Shown: piece after piece, positions 14,201 to 25,290 of the stretch | How the letters are laid out: each line of letters begins with the position of its first letter | Position numbering within the stretch: position 1 is the stretch's first letter | From: Polytrichum commune | Taxonomy: Eukaryota; Streptophyta; Polytrichopsida; Polytrichales; Polytrichaceae | NCBI GenBank assembly: GCA_950295325.1 | Contig: OX485807.1 | Coordinates: 18,943,666 to 19,007,665 of the forward strand | Direction of reading: 5' to 3' | DNA: 64,000 nt | Notes under the pieces: model-generated | What the model saw: only the letters and a program-made list of their open reading frames with translations | Told to the model about the DNA's origin: nothing | The model's database searches: none | Translations under genes and position numbers: made by a program

Positions 14201-16607
14201 ATACGATTGGTACGAGATTATTAGCAAATCCAAATCAAATCCTTGGGCGTTTTTCTTATAATTTTCCAAGCTCGTGTGAATGACTTGTTCGTTATCAAAG
14301 TGAAGATTCTCTTTCGCACACACCACTGGAGTCTAGGTGATCGACTTAAGATAAAAATGGCTGGGATGTGGAATAAATATGCGCACCTTGACATCTCCAC
14401 GATTTGGCAGGTTTTGGGTCAGCAGAGAAGGATCCACAGGTGATAAAGACACACCGTCCGAGTTGGCCGCCTCTGATAAGTCAGCTGATCCTGCTAAGTT
14501 TGTGTGAGGCCCCTGATCTTGTAGCAAAAATGTTTCCTTGGGCCTCGAGAGAGATGGGCCTTGTCGCATGATGTTGTTAAAAGCTATTTTTGCAATTTGC
14601 GATTCATAGTTAGCCATCTCCTGATCAAACGACTTGCCAGGAGATTTCCCCTGACTGTGACGATGGCGGTCATGGCATTCACGCCGGGGTTGGCAGCTAC
14701 CTGTGGCACCTGCAGGGGGTCCGCATCTTTAGAACTTGACTTGACGCTGCTAAACGGCTTTTAGCATAAGCACTGCTTTGAAGCTGCTTTCACGTTATTT
14801 TCAAGCTCATATAGTGCAAGAAATTCTATAAATGTTTTTAGATTTGAAAAAATACCTACGGGTCTGCCTAGATGATGACCCCCAGCTGCTTTCAAAAACC
14901 ACATATGGTCAGTTCTCAAAACATTGACATCAAAAAGTTTGAACCTTTTATAATGCAGGCATAAATGGTATCAATGGGGTCCTCCCAATTTTGTCTTTCC
15001 AACCATGGTGCTCCTCTGGGTGAAATAACAAATCATGAATGCATTAGAAACATTGGAAGTGTTTTAGAAACTACCTTTGCCTGCAGGTTCGGCAGTTGGG
15101 GAAGTTGAGAGTAACCCCTGATCAAACGATAAGCCCAAATTCAATTTCCTCTGATCACCCCCAGGTTGGCAACTATCTGTAAGTTAGCACCCACAAGGGT
15201 CAGCAGAGTCTTACGAACCTGTTTTGAAGATGCTAAAACACATTCTTTGCAGCTGCTTTTGTAACGTAAGCACTTTCAAGGCTGAAAATTTCTAAGGAAA
15301 ACTATAAATTTGCTTAGAAGTGAAAATAAATACCTAGGGTCTGTCTAGATGGTGACCTCTCGTTTACAAAAGTTGCTTCTAAGTAGTTTTAAAACCTGAC
15401 ATTCGAAAGTGTAAACCTTTTTAAATTCAGACACAAATAGCACCAATGGATTCCCCTCAATGCTCTCTTTCCAAGCATGTTGCTCCTCATCTTTGTCAAA
15501 TAACACATCAGCAATGCGGCTCATACCAATGCCCTCTTTCTTTCCAAGAATGTCGCTCCTTATCTTTGTGAAATAGGATATCCTCAATTGGGTTCCTCTC
15601 AATGGCCTCTTCCGCTCCAAGAATGTTGCTCCTTATGTTTGTGAAACAACAGATCTTCTATCAGGTTCCTCTAAATGCCCTCTTTTTTTCCAAAGATGTA
15701 AAATAACAAATCATCAAGTGGATTCCTCTCAATGGCCCCGCTCTGTCCAAGAATATTGCTCCACATCTTTGTGAAAAAACAGATCACCAACCGGGCTCCT
15801 CTCAATGGCCTCTTTCTTTCTAAGAATGTTGCTCCACATCATTGGCTAATAACAGGCCCTCAGTCGAGTCCCTCTTAATGCCCTCGCTGTCCCAGAATGG
15901 TGCTCCATATCTTTGTTCAATAACAAGTCATCAATAATTCTTTAGAAGCATATTCATTAATAGGGGAGAGTTGCAGTAGGCAAACCTTTGCCTGCAGGTT
16001 CGGCGGGTGCAGGGAGAGTGGTCGAGAGTAGCCCCTTGGAATAACATACAGGAGAGGCAAAAGAGCCTCGGCTCATCTGCGTTGTGCAGTTGGTGGTTGC
16101 TCGAAATGAAGCTCCACACGAAACCGGACTCATGGTCTGCAAAGTGGCAGCCTGGAAGCGAGCTGATGAATTGGCCCCTGCCATAACTGATTCCACAAAC
16201 GCTGAGTTATTCAATCTCCTGACCCCATCCACGGCTGCAACTGCATGGTTGGAAGCATGGCGAAATGAGCCCACTGCGCTATGTTGAGAGAATGCCATGC
16301 CCCTGCCACCGAAAAAGTATTCGCCACCACAATGGTCACTACTTCTCGAAGAATTACCCTGTTCACTAATTCCCCATGAATATGCCCAGTCTCCGGACTC
16401 GGTCAGCCTCATCCGGGAAGAGTTTGGATGTTGGTGAGGACTCAAGGCCATGTCGTGTGGGTAGTAATTGTTGTTGTTGTTGGTGTCCACCATAGATGTC
16501 GAGGGGCGCTTGTTGTTGCTATTATTATTGCCAGGAGGCCCATCTGGAGGGGTTGGTGATCCCTCGGTGGTGTCAACCATCACAATTTCTCCATTCACCA
16601 CATCCAT
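11277..16607 (-). CDS. B3-domain transcription factor, ABI3/FUS3/LEC2 type
   Basis: Predicted nuclear DNA-binding regulator. My exon model on the minus strand is 16607-15986, 15176-15075, 14709-14387, 13459-13367, 13082-12982, 12709-12663, 11862-11789 and 11303-11277. All joins are GT-AG, phases agree, and the total is 1389 nt (462 aa plus TGA). The B3 domain is about residues 354-460. Diagnostic pieces are DVGELGRVVLPK, KDAEGYLPHVEVKEGV, NNKSRMYVLENTGEF and LKEKDAMTLYED; the order and spacing fit the ABI3/FUS3/LEC2 clade that binds RY (CATGCA) elements. The N-terminal half is low-complexity (Asn, Ser, His, Pro) with no domain I recognise. Exons 2 and 3 share a cassette (SCQP...SFDQ), and the tail of exon 2 repeats the tail of exon 1. 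The terminal exon (VVSGEKIE) and the ATG at 16607 are the least certain parts, because the frame stays open ~48 codons upstream of that ATG. Confidence 0.8.
14600..16040 (-). repeat. Segmental tandem duplication inside the B3 gene
   Basis: The segment ~14600-15110 (start of exon 3, intron, end of exon 2) is repeated as ~15115-16040 (start of exon 2, intron, end of exon 1). Matching landmarks include gatcaaacga, gttggca, the intronic motif gggtctgcctagatg/gggtctgtctagatg, and the exon ends ...CCTGCAGGCAAAG followed by GT. The distal copy is longer because its intron carries an expanded minisatellite. The duplication is in phase, which is why both copies can be exonic. Confidence 0.75.
15440..15945. 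repeat. Intronic minisatellite, ~7 units of ~73 bp
   Basis: Imperfect tandem units with the core tcctctcaatggcctctt, then ccaagaatgttgctcc and atctttgtgaaataaca. About seven units follow one another, one of them shortened. A single related unit lies at about 14965-15045 in the paralogous intron. The array therefore expanded after, or in only one copy of, the segmental duplication. It lies wholly within the intron between exons 1 and 2 of the B3 gene. Confidence 0.75.
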
Positions 16608-16639
16608 AAGTGCTGCTGCTGCTGATGATGATGTGACTT

Positions 16640-17345
16640 GAGTGCTGCTGCTACCTGATGGTGGAGAAGAATTAGTCGAGCTTGGAGAGTAGGTCGATGG
16701 TTTCTTCGCAGTACCCAGGGCGGAGGGGTAGACATCGAAAGACTTAAGGTTCGAGTCTGAGAGTTATGAACATGCAAGGCGAAGCGATGATGTCGTGTGC
16801 ATCATGTCGACATATCCATACAGAAATTAGTCGCTAGCTGATGACGATGCTCCTCCTGCTGCTGTCCCTGTGAATTGGTGGCAGCACTCTGCAGCTGAAT
16901 TAGAAGAGCTTGAGAGTAGGTTCACAAATTCTTGGCATTCCACGGCGGATGAGGGATAGACTTCAAAAGACTTAAGGTTCGAGCCTGAAAGTCATCAAAA
17001 TGCAAGGCGAAGCTGATGATGTCGTGTGCATCACGTCGACATAGACATAGCCCCTGCCTAACCGACAGAAACTTGCGGCTAGCTGAAGATGTTCATGAAT
17101 CCTGAATCATCCTCCTCCTGCTGCTGCTGTCCCTGTGATGTAAGTGCCAGGCAGGAGAATCAGAAGAGCTTGAAGAGTAGTAGGTTCACGGGTTTCTTGG
17201 CATTCCACAGCGGAGAGGTAGGCATTGAGAGACTTAAGGGTCGAGTCTGAAAGTCATCAAGATGCAAAGAGAAGTTGCTGATAAATGTATGCGGCATTAT
17301 ATGGACATCGACATAGCCACTTCCCAACCGACCCAAAAGGCAGCC
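16640..17345 (-). repeat. Three ~245-bp tandem units with exon-like content upstream of the B3 start
   Basis: The anchor gacttaagg(g/t)tcgag recurs at 16741, 16969 and 17231. Each unit also has the ggcattccac or equivalent block and the gctgctgctgtccctgtga block. On the minus strand each unit begins with an acceptor-like (ttt)cag. In units 1 and 2 it then stays open in a frame reading SNLKSF(D/E)VYPS; in unit 3 it reads STLKSLNAYLS. The unit nearest the gene stays open into the ATG at 16607. These may be tandemly duplicated 5' exons of the B3 gene or their decayed copies. I could not join them with confidence. Confidence 0.6.
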
Positions 17346-18470
17346 GCTCTAGCGCCACCCTACCTGACTACTTTCGGAATGCAGAAAGAAGAAGAAAAAG
17401 AAGCGGCGGCAGTACCAGCACCAGTACTGGAGCAGCGCATGATGAACTTGCACTTCAATAGTCATTGATTGTTCTTGATTTTCACAAAAGTCAGCACTCC
17501 AAAATCAGTACCAGAGATTTAGTTAGGTCTCACTCAACAAGAGCATCATGATCAACATCCACCGCCCTACTCCAAACCTTAAAAGCCCTGCTGACCCTCC
17601 CTCTCCTTCCCCCCTCCTCTCCCTCCTCGATCTGATGCTGCAAGTGCAATTCAACATCGCACATGAATCAAGTAAAGCCAATGCAATTGGCTCTAACTTA
17701 CAATGTGCGGCCAATACTTATAGCGGAGCCAAAACACACCCCCACGTGATTGCTGCTGCTGCTTCTTTCTTGTCGCAGCTTCTTCATCCCTCATCAAGGT
17801 GAAGAAGGTAAAGCTGCAGCTCATTGATCCAACTGATCTACTAATGGTGAGTTGACCCTCCCACTGATCTCCCTCTTCCACGTCAAGGCGCAGCTCATTC
17901 TAGAAGCGGAAGAGGAAGAGGAAGAGGTTAGGGTCATTGCTGGCGTTGCCATTCCGCGGCCATCCTTTGATGCAACATATATAATGATCAGTGATGAATA
18001 TAATATAATGAGAAGCGAGCCATAACAATAATACTAGTCACGGCGGTTTCTTCTTCCCCCATCTTCACTTTGCCGCTGCTGCTCGATCGACTCCCTCGCC
18101 TATCACGGCCTGCCATTCTACGTCTGCTACCTACGATTGCAGCGATGAAGACAAGAGGATCTGGGAGCAGGCAAATCGGCAGGCAATTGATGGCTATGTA
18201 ACGGAATGCAAAGAATGGAATTCCAGGTGAGTTACTCCAACGATGGATTCTTGGAAGGCGGACCGCGAGGAGGATGGATTTGGGGGTACGTAGGGGACCA
18301 GGGGGGCGGAGTCTCGGAGGTAGGCTCAGTAAAAATTTAGGTCAGTTGTCCGGATCATTCAGGCAGGCTGCTGGAGATATTTGTCCCGTCCGACGTGGCG
18401 CAGTGGCTGTATCGTTTTCCTAACAACCTGGAGGCTCCTGCTTGCAAGGTAATAATGAAGGGTAGGCGCT
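17346..18470. other. Probable 5' flank of the B3 gene, no resolved gene
   Basis: Contains purine- and pyrimidine-rich tracts (e.g. the CT-rich run near 17590-17640) and two TATA-like strings facing the minus strand: ctataagta at about 17715-17723 and the tatata run at about 17978-17985. Either could serve the B3 gene. A plus-strand stretch near 18110-18230 looks mildly coding but has no frame or domain I can support. Confidence 0.35.
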
Positions 18471-18477
18471 TTAGTTA

Positions 18478-18625
18478 CGGGCCACGTCACTGGAGGCCCG
18501 TGACCATTGCATTCTAAGCGTAAGGGCCACTTCACACACAACACTCACAGCCCGTGACCATTGCACTTTAAGCACTCTCATTGGTGGAAGAGGCGGAGCG
18601 GTCCCAGTCCGCCTCACACTATAGT
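18478..18625 (+). repeat. Left end of the GGGCCACTTCACACA element with duplicated terminus
   Basis: The terminus occurs twice in tandem: gggccac near 18478 followed by cccgtgaccattgca, then agggccacttcacacaca at 18523 followed by cccgtgaccattgca. It continues into ctctcattggtgg as in A1. The body then diverges and runs into the dispersed repeat at 18636. It is a relic of the family described at 456-956. Confidence 0.6.
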
Positions 18626-18635
18626 GTTGCGTGCA

Positions 18636-18970
18636 TGAGCAACCATCAGCCGCTCCGATGGCGGGGGCGATGAATCTCATCCAGTTCCTCTGGTGAGGGT
18701 GGCGAAGTGGACCCTCCGCCCCAGCCCGGAAGCCACGGTTTCGCCGTCCATCAGGTTTTGCCGACCTCTTTGCAAGTTTCTTACTGCAGAACTTGAATTT
18801 CCTCTTTGTCCTTTCTCTCTCGTGACAACAAGATCGGGTAAATGAAAGGCAAGGGAGGGGGAGACTGGTGCAGCAAGGTGCTTTGTGCTTGCCTAGCGTA
18901 GCAGCCTTCATCAGAGGTTTGAACGCAAACCCCCGCCGACCAACCGTGGGGGGCCACTTGGTTGGCCGCC
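18636..18970 (+). repeat. Dispersed repeat B, copy 1
   Basis: Matches 38416-38820 in direct orientation over ~330-400 bp. Shared blocks include cgccccagcc(c/t)ggaagcca, gcaagtttcttactgc and gcttg(c/g)c...agaggtttgaa. Frames of up to 146 codons on the minus strand exist here but are not kept in the other copy, so they are not called. Both copies lie just downstream of relics of the GGGCCACTTCACACA family or related DNA. Confidence 0.65.
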
Positions 18971-21900
18971 ATGCGGAGGTTGAGGTTGGCCAGGCCCATG
19001 TGCACCATGCCTATGCTTGAGGGACCAACGGTGGTAGGGTTTTGGCTAATGGTTGAACTCATCCATCATCCATGACAATAGTTGTTCATTGATTCCTAAG
19101 AAGCGTCATCCAAAAAGTTACCATAGTGACACTAAATACCGTATTTAGTGTAGCTACTCCCATCTTCCTAAATATGGGCCCTCCTACTAACCCTCCTCCT
19201 CCCTCCCGGTTAACAAGGATGAAGTTCTAGACCAACATTGGCTCTCTCGAGTTTTCAACTTGTCTTCAGTCCTTCGGTGATTGGTACTTGTAGGTTAAAG
19301 ATTCTTTACTAGGGGCATGGAAGTCTAGTAGCGCGTGGAAACAACCCTCCACATTCTAGCAAATCACCATAATGTGGTTGGATGGTGACTCATGCTTAAC
19401 TACATGCGAACACCTCCGACCCACTATTGTCTAGAATCTAGTGGGCAACATGCCTACAAGGAAAGTCATCCTTATTCCCAATAGAATTTGGTGGGCAAGT
19501 GACCTACATGAATACCCACCCTTACACCACCTTATTAAGTAGATAAATCCCCAATTAGCCATTGTGATTGGCCAAAGTCGGCGCTCTTCTAAAACTCCTC
19601 TTGCATCCTTCTTACACTGCTTCTATGAATGCGAAAGTGATGCTATTTTGTACTTAATACCGCATATTAATCACTTTTAAGACTAACTTACTTGATGGCA
19701 CATTGCACTCACTTGTTGACAACTTAAGGATGAAAAATAAGTGTCACCAAAAGGAAGGTGTTACTTTAAGGCCTTAATATCTTAGTCATGACTTTTTTAA
19801 TTTTTTTACAAATGGCTGGATAATTTGGCTATGGGAGGTATATTTACATAATTTCAAGTATGCTATTGAGCCTTGTTCTAGGAAGAAAAAAAAATTATTT
19901 GTTTCAAGAAGAGGGTCAAAGTGTATGGTGCTAAAGAATACAAAATTGGCTAAACCCATATAACGGTTGGCATTGTTTTGTGATACACTTGCACAATAAC
20001 TCAACCCCTTGATTGCTCATTACAATTATACTTGATAGACACAAAATACAACACAACCATTGAAGAATCTACACAAAACATGGACAAACAATAACACAAA
20101 TACTTGCGGGGGATTTTAACCCCTACATTGCCCATTTCAGCACACAACATCACACTTGACGCATACACCCCATGTACAATGTTGGGAAGCATAATAGGCT
20201 CAACAATGAACTAAACTTGAAGTATGCATGGAAACAAATGCATATTCAATCACAACACATAACAAGCAATAACCACCGCCCCACTGGAATCCTATTGAAT
20301 GCACAATACCACAAAAAACTACACATGAGCTCTATATTGGTGATGAGTCACTCTCCATGTGTTGATGCCCTTCGATTTTGTTTGCAAAGTATATAAATCC
20401 TTTGGGTTGTCTATGCACACAACACGGGGCAAGAGCATGGTCATCTCATTACGCATCTCGTTGCCCACACTACGTAATACATGAACACACGCTATATCCA
20501 CTAGTTTCATCTACTAAAGGAAGTTGTGCCTCATAATATTTGAGGCCCTTGTAGTATTCTACATGCAAGTGTGGTGGTGTTGGGGGGGGGGGGATTGGAA
20601 TCAAGACTAGTTGTTGTTTCACATGCAAAAGGTGCATTAGACCTCATAGCAAGCTTAAACATCCCTTGTTGTGAATTGATTATACCAACAAGTCAACACT
20701 TCAAACACTCATATTGAATGTTAGCCATATCGATAGAGTCCTTCAAAAGCTCCTCGGGGTGGCAAAATGTTGACTTAAGGATGGCCATGTGCAAGGAGAA
20801 TAATAACATGACATCTTTCCAACACCCAAAATTGTGCGTGCATGACACCAAAAGCATCCATGATGACATAGTTTGTATCATTTAATATGTTTTTGAAATG
20901 ACCATATTTGTAACATATTTGAGTCCCTACTAGTATTGCATTTTTTATTCTAGAGGTCGGAGGCGGCATTATATATATATTTAAATATTTTTTATATTGA
21001 AAATCATCGAAGACATCAATCCGTGAGGTCCTTTATGGCAAATCATAATAAAAAAACATTCCCCTCGTCTAAGATCAGTTCTTTGAGCTCTTCTCCGCCC
21101 AAGTATTGATCCAATAATGAAGACATTGTGAATGCAAACCACCATTCACGACTTGTCCGGTGTGCCATGTGGTGCGTTATGTATTATAGTATTTGCCAGT
21201 TTGTATGGCAACACTCAAGGCTCAAACACTGCCATCGAGTTTGAATGTATTAATGCTATATGGTAATATGAAACAATTGGCAAAGTTGAGCGTGTCTATA
21301 TTTGCCCTACTCGCTTGGATTGACCGTAGTCGTGAATTTATGATAAAAGAAACATAAAAATGCCTACAAAATTTATGAGTATTTTAAAATGAATCTTAAA
21401 ATGTGTATTGAAAAATAAATTAAAAATAAATGCACCACTAGTCCCTACATCACAATGGAGCATATAGAAATGTTGGCATGTTTTGAATGTCGTGACAAAG
21501 TCACATGTGAATATACCCATGAAGTAGGATGCTTTCATGAGGGAGAGAGCATGCAAATGGTTTGGGCTTTGTGAGAATGTTTGCACAACAAAGCCATAAT
21601 GATGGTTGTACCACAAAGATGAGAAGGCATGATCAAAATCAAAATACAACCTCACACCCCTAGAATCAAGTCCCCAAGCAAATATATCCAACACCCACAT
21701 ACTAAATCAAGAGGACGCTATAACAAAACAATGTCACTCCATTCCACAAACATGAACATGAACACAAAGCATGCATACATAATGCATAGGAAATAACAAT
21801 GCAAAATTAAGGTCAGGCTTGGGGAGGGCAACGACCTTTAGCAACAATCGCCAATCTTGAAGCATTTGCCATTCAAGTTGCTATCAACCCCAAATCAACA

Positions 21901-23439
21901 TGCGCAATATCTAGCTATGACGACTTGCGGTGGTGGTGGGTGGGGAGGGGTGGGCAATGCAAGTCATGGCAAAAATGCAACTAACAACATAACAATGTGT
22001 GGGGATGACATTGGAGGCAATTTTTCAATCAAGATAATAAGCCCTCATGACTAGGGGATGATTGATTTATTGTTATGCATGGTAAGCATTTGATGAGTTT
22101 TGAAGACATTTGTAAGTTGCTCACAAGGAGAATACAAATGTGCCTTCTATTTGAGCAATATTGGGTTTGTGTTTGCCAAGTGAAAAAATAAATAAAAGGC
22201 ATGGAAGATTTTCCAATTGCACTTTTGTATCCGAATTGATGAAGGATGCAGAGAACTAAAGCTTGCATTTGTCCAACACCATTATGAGGAGGGGGGGGGA
22301 GGATAGAAAATAAAAAAGATTGAGCAAGATACATAGTTGCACCATCGCCTTAAACACAACCCATACACGAGATTTTAAAAAAGAAAGAAAAGAAAGAAAG
22401 AAAGACATTGGATACAACAAAACTTGGACTTTAAACAAAGTATAGTTAGGTTTTGATGTTTTGAAGCAACTTCAAACATATGGTGTCCAACATCTATGAT
22501 AATGCCTAAAACTTTGAACTACATTTTTTGAATGATGGGCATATGGTTTCCCACCACAAAGAGAGAAGAAACTTCGATCCCTGGAGGGGACCGACGTGAA
22601 TGAAGTGTCTGTTCGTTCTACCCCTAGCCCTATGTCCACATGACATAGAGATAGGAGTAAAGAACTACTTCCCCCTTTCGAGAGTAGACACTATAGTCAC
22701 AAGTAACCAGTAACAAATAGAAACCAGTAACAAATAGAAGCCAATAACAAACAGAAAGAGTACAAATAAGGTTTAATTAATATAGGGTTTGTTTTGTGCG
22801 GGGTTTAGACGTCAGACCATGGTCTCATTGTTGTGTGGAGAGGGCGTTTTTCATAATACAACTTTTGAGTCATCTAGGGGGGGTCTTGTATTTGTGGTAG
22901 AGGTTGGTGATTTTCTAGTCTTCTTTTGTGGAGGAGGATGGACATGGCGTATTGTATGGCAATGGTGTTGATGTTTTTGAAGGTATTTCGGGTGGATGGC
23001 ATAGGTGGTTTCCCACCAAGAGGCCTTCCATGGTGCTAAGCAAATCCAAGTGCCACAACAGTTCTCCACATACATGAAGCATGTGTCTACAACAATGCGT
23101 GGCACTAGAAAATGAAGAGTGTTGCTTTGTGACTTACTTGGTCATTGGCATTTTGTTGCCCTTGAAAATGAAATCACCTCATGAGCCTCAAAGCAAATAA
23201 GTATGGATGATTCATCCAAATTATAATAAATAAAATAGATAAAAGTAACGTTAGAGTTTGGTTTATACACCGATGTGAATGGGAGCATGTTCCTCTGTAC
23301 CATGTTCGTGTTTAACCAAGCATCACAATAAGGATATTTCCTCTCTCGGAAGGTGGGCTTCTTTAGTTTTTTTAGAGCACGTAACCTAACATCTAGGGGG
23401 GGGGGTCTACGGGGCGTTGTTTGTCGTTTAGCTTCCTTT
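18971..23439. other. Repeat-rich intergenic DNA, no gene recognised
   Basis: Short frames only, none with a domain. Holds a copy of the GTGACACTAAATACC repeat near 19120-19150, a G11 run near 20581, a G8 run near 22291, an AAGA-type microsatellite near 22380-22406, and a G10 run near 23397. The 120-codon minus frame at 21338-21700 has no recognisable motif and biased composition, and I leave it out. Confidence 0.4.
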
Positions 23440-23531
23440 TGTTTATATTAGGTGTGCGAGGTATTTAATGGCAATTTGGTGTAATTGTTTCATGAATGTT
23501 TTGATCTTGTTTTTGGGTATTTTGAGTTTTT

Positions 23532-24170
23532 CTATATTTTTAATTGGTTGTTTATGTATAGCCCCTCTAACACCCACTGTGATGGTGATGAGAGGGTTGA
23601 CTTGCCAGCCGGTTGTTCTAAGTGTTTGTACGAGTGGGTTGTATCTAGAGTTTTTTTCTTCGTTGTGGACGTTGTTTGGGAATATGTCGTAACAATAAGT
23701 GAATTCAATGAATTTGTATGACATTTGGTGGGGTTGGCGTGAGGGGGGGTTGGCTGTCTGTGGGGGCGCCTAGTACCCATAGTATGTCCGGTATGAATAT
23801 GGCTAGGCATGTGCATGGTATAGTGGGGCATATGCATTGGAGTAACTTTCGTGTGGAATGTGTTGTTTTGGGGTCTAGAGTTTTGGTTGCCTGCGTTGAT
23901 AAGTGTGTAATATCTCGTATGTTTATTTGATAATAGTGTATGTGCGATTTGATGTACTGCTTTATTGTGGCGTGCTATACGTAGTCCCTTTATGTGGGGG
24001 TTTGAGCATGTAGAAAGCAAGTGTGGCCATGTGTCTATGGCATTATTGGGGCATAATGTGCAGTTCGGGTTTGGTTGTAAGTTAGGCCACAAGATACTTT
24101 TACGGTGGTTACCCATACATTGGGCATATCGGAATTTTAAGTTTTGTGATTTGGGCATTTGTGATCCCAA
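23532..24170 (-). pseudogene. LINE C-terminal fragment with CCHC-like motif
   Basis: A 212-codon frame that is the 3' part of the LINE ORF2. The motif CTLCPNNAIDTWPHLLSTC (C-x2-C ... H-x4-C), followed by RIARHNKAVHQIAH, has the layout of the cysteine-histidine segment found near the C terminus of many LINE ORF2 proteins. The remainder is rich in Thr, His, Pro and Asn. No separate start is needed, because it is a remnant of a longer frame interrupted upstream. Confidence 0.7.
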
Positions 24171-24409
24171 GATTTTTCCAAAATTGGTTGGAGAGTTTGT
24201 GGTTGATTTGGTCGTTGGATGTCCATTTGTCTATGTATGTGAATTTGGATTGGGTCAATCTTAATCCTTGGTTCATGTGTTCCTTGTTGATGTTTGTTTG
24301 TAGGTTGTGTATAGTACCCGTGTGGGTACCGGCTGGGATCCCGTTGAGCTAGTATGGCGTAGTATGGGCCATATGTATCCTGGGAGTGTTGGCTTGTCTA
24401 GGAGGCCTC

Positions 24410-25290
24410 CATTATTTGCTAGTTGATCCGCAATTTCATTTCCTATTATGCCCGTGTGTGCTATGACTTTTGGAATTGTAATTTTGTGTGTGGACCATGT
24501 TATTTGGTTAACTATAGCGGCAATGAGTAACTTATTTGGGTGATTGTGTTGGGATGATGGGTGTCATATGTTGTTGTGTATTACATATATATTATTAAGA
24601 TTATCCGTAAAGATGTGGGTATCTTGCGTGTGGTGTTGTGTATCATGTACTTAATTTGGATGGCGTTTAATTCAGCTCTGAGTATGTTTTGTAATCTTGG
24701 GAGTCTTTCCGCAATCCGAAGGTTGTTGGCAGGGCAGTAGACACCTGATCTAACTGCGTTGCATATGGCTTTTTTATTAGGGGGTATAAATGAGCCACAC
24801 GGGGAGGTCACTTCATTGTCAAGTTGACACCACGTGCGGACAAAGTTTGCTACCCCTATATTACATGCCATATATAATTTTAAAATTTATGATATTTTTT
24901 CTACATATACATAACCATTGATAGTATCTTTTGTATATATTTTTGAAATTTTTAGTCATCTTTAATTTTTTAGTAATTTTTTAGTTCAATTATGTGTCAT
25001 TCTAGTTAGAAACAGTATGTTTTATGAAAAAAAACAAATCATCAAATTTAGTTACCACTTTTAACTATGTCATAGGTACTGTGTATATCTACTCATGAAA
25101 AATAATTTGATAAACTTTTGACCCATTTTGGTGGTGCAACTTACCAAAAGAAGATTTTTTTTGGTCGCACGTGGTGTTCAACTTGACAATGGAGTGACCT
25201 CCCCGTGATGAGCCATTGGTGTATATGCATTTTTGGGGTTTGAATTTAAGGGGATGGGTATTGTATAATTCTATTGGTAGGGGTTGTGTT
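24410..25290 (-). pseudogene. LINE RNase H domain, interrupted by a MITE
   Basis: Minus-strand motifs in order: KCIYTNGS (25208-25240, the expected YTDGS box with Asp changed to Asn), a 410-bp foreign insertion (24798-25207), then RAELNAI with the catalytic Glu, HIFTDN with the catalytic Asp in a shifted frame, and GNEIADQLANN near 24411-24443. Both the Asp-to-Asn change and the insertion should abolish activity. The codon change is consistent with deamination of a CpG. Confidence 0.75.
24798..25207. mobile_element. 410-bp MITE with 41-bp TIRs and 8-bp target duplication
   Basis: The left end CACGGGGAGGTCACTTCATT and the right end AATGGAGTGACCTCCCCGTG begin terminal inverted repeats of about 41 bases, with one mismatch and one single-base indel. 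The flanks carry the exact direct repeat ATGAGCCA at 24790-24797 and 25208-25215. The interior is AT-rich and non-coding. An 8-bp duplication is typical of the hAT superfamily; the CACGG terminus is not the canonical hAT end, so the assignment is tentative. Confidence 0.9.

Noticed and set aside
18471-18911. 146-codon minus frame
   Set aside because: Lies over dispersed repeat B and the element terminus; the frame is not kept in the second copy near 38.4-38.8 kb.
23443-24264. Plus-strand frames of 70-99 codons over the LINE
   Set aside because: They are antisense shadows of the LINE C-terminal coding sequence; the minus strand shows the recognisable motifs.
24798-24871. N-terminal residues MACNIGVANF... 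of a 96-codon minus frame
   Set aside because: These residues are encoded by the MITE insertion and are not part of the original RNase H protein.
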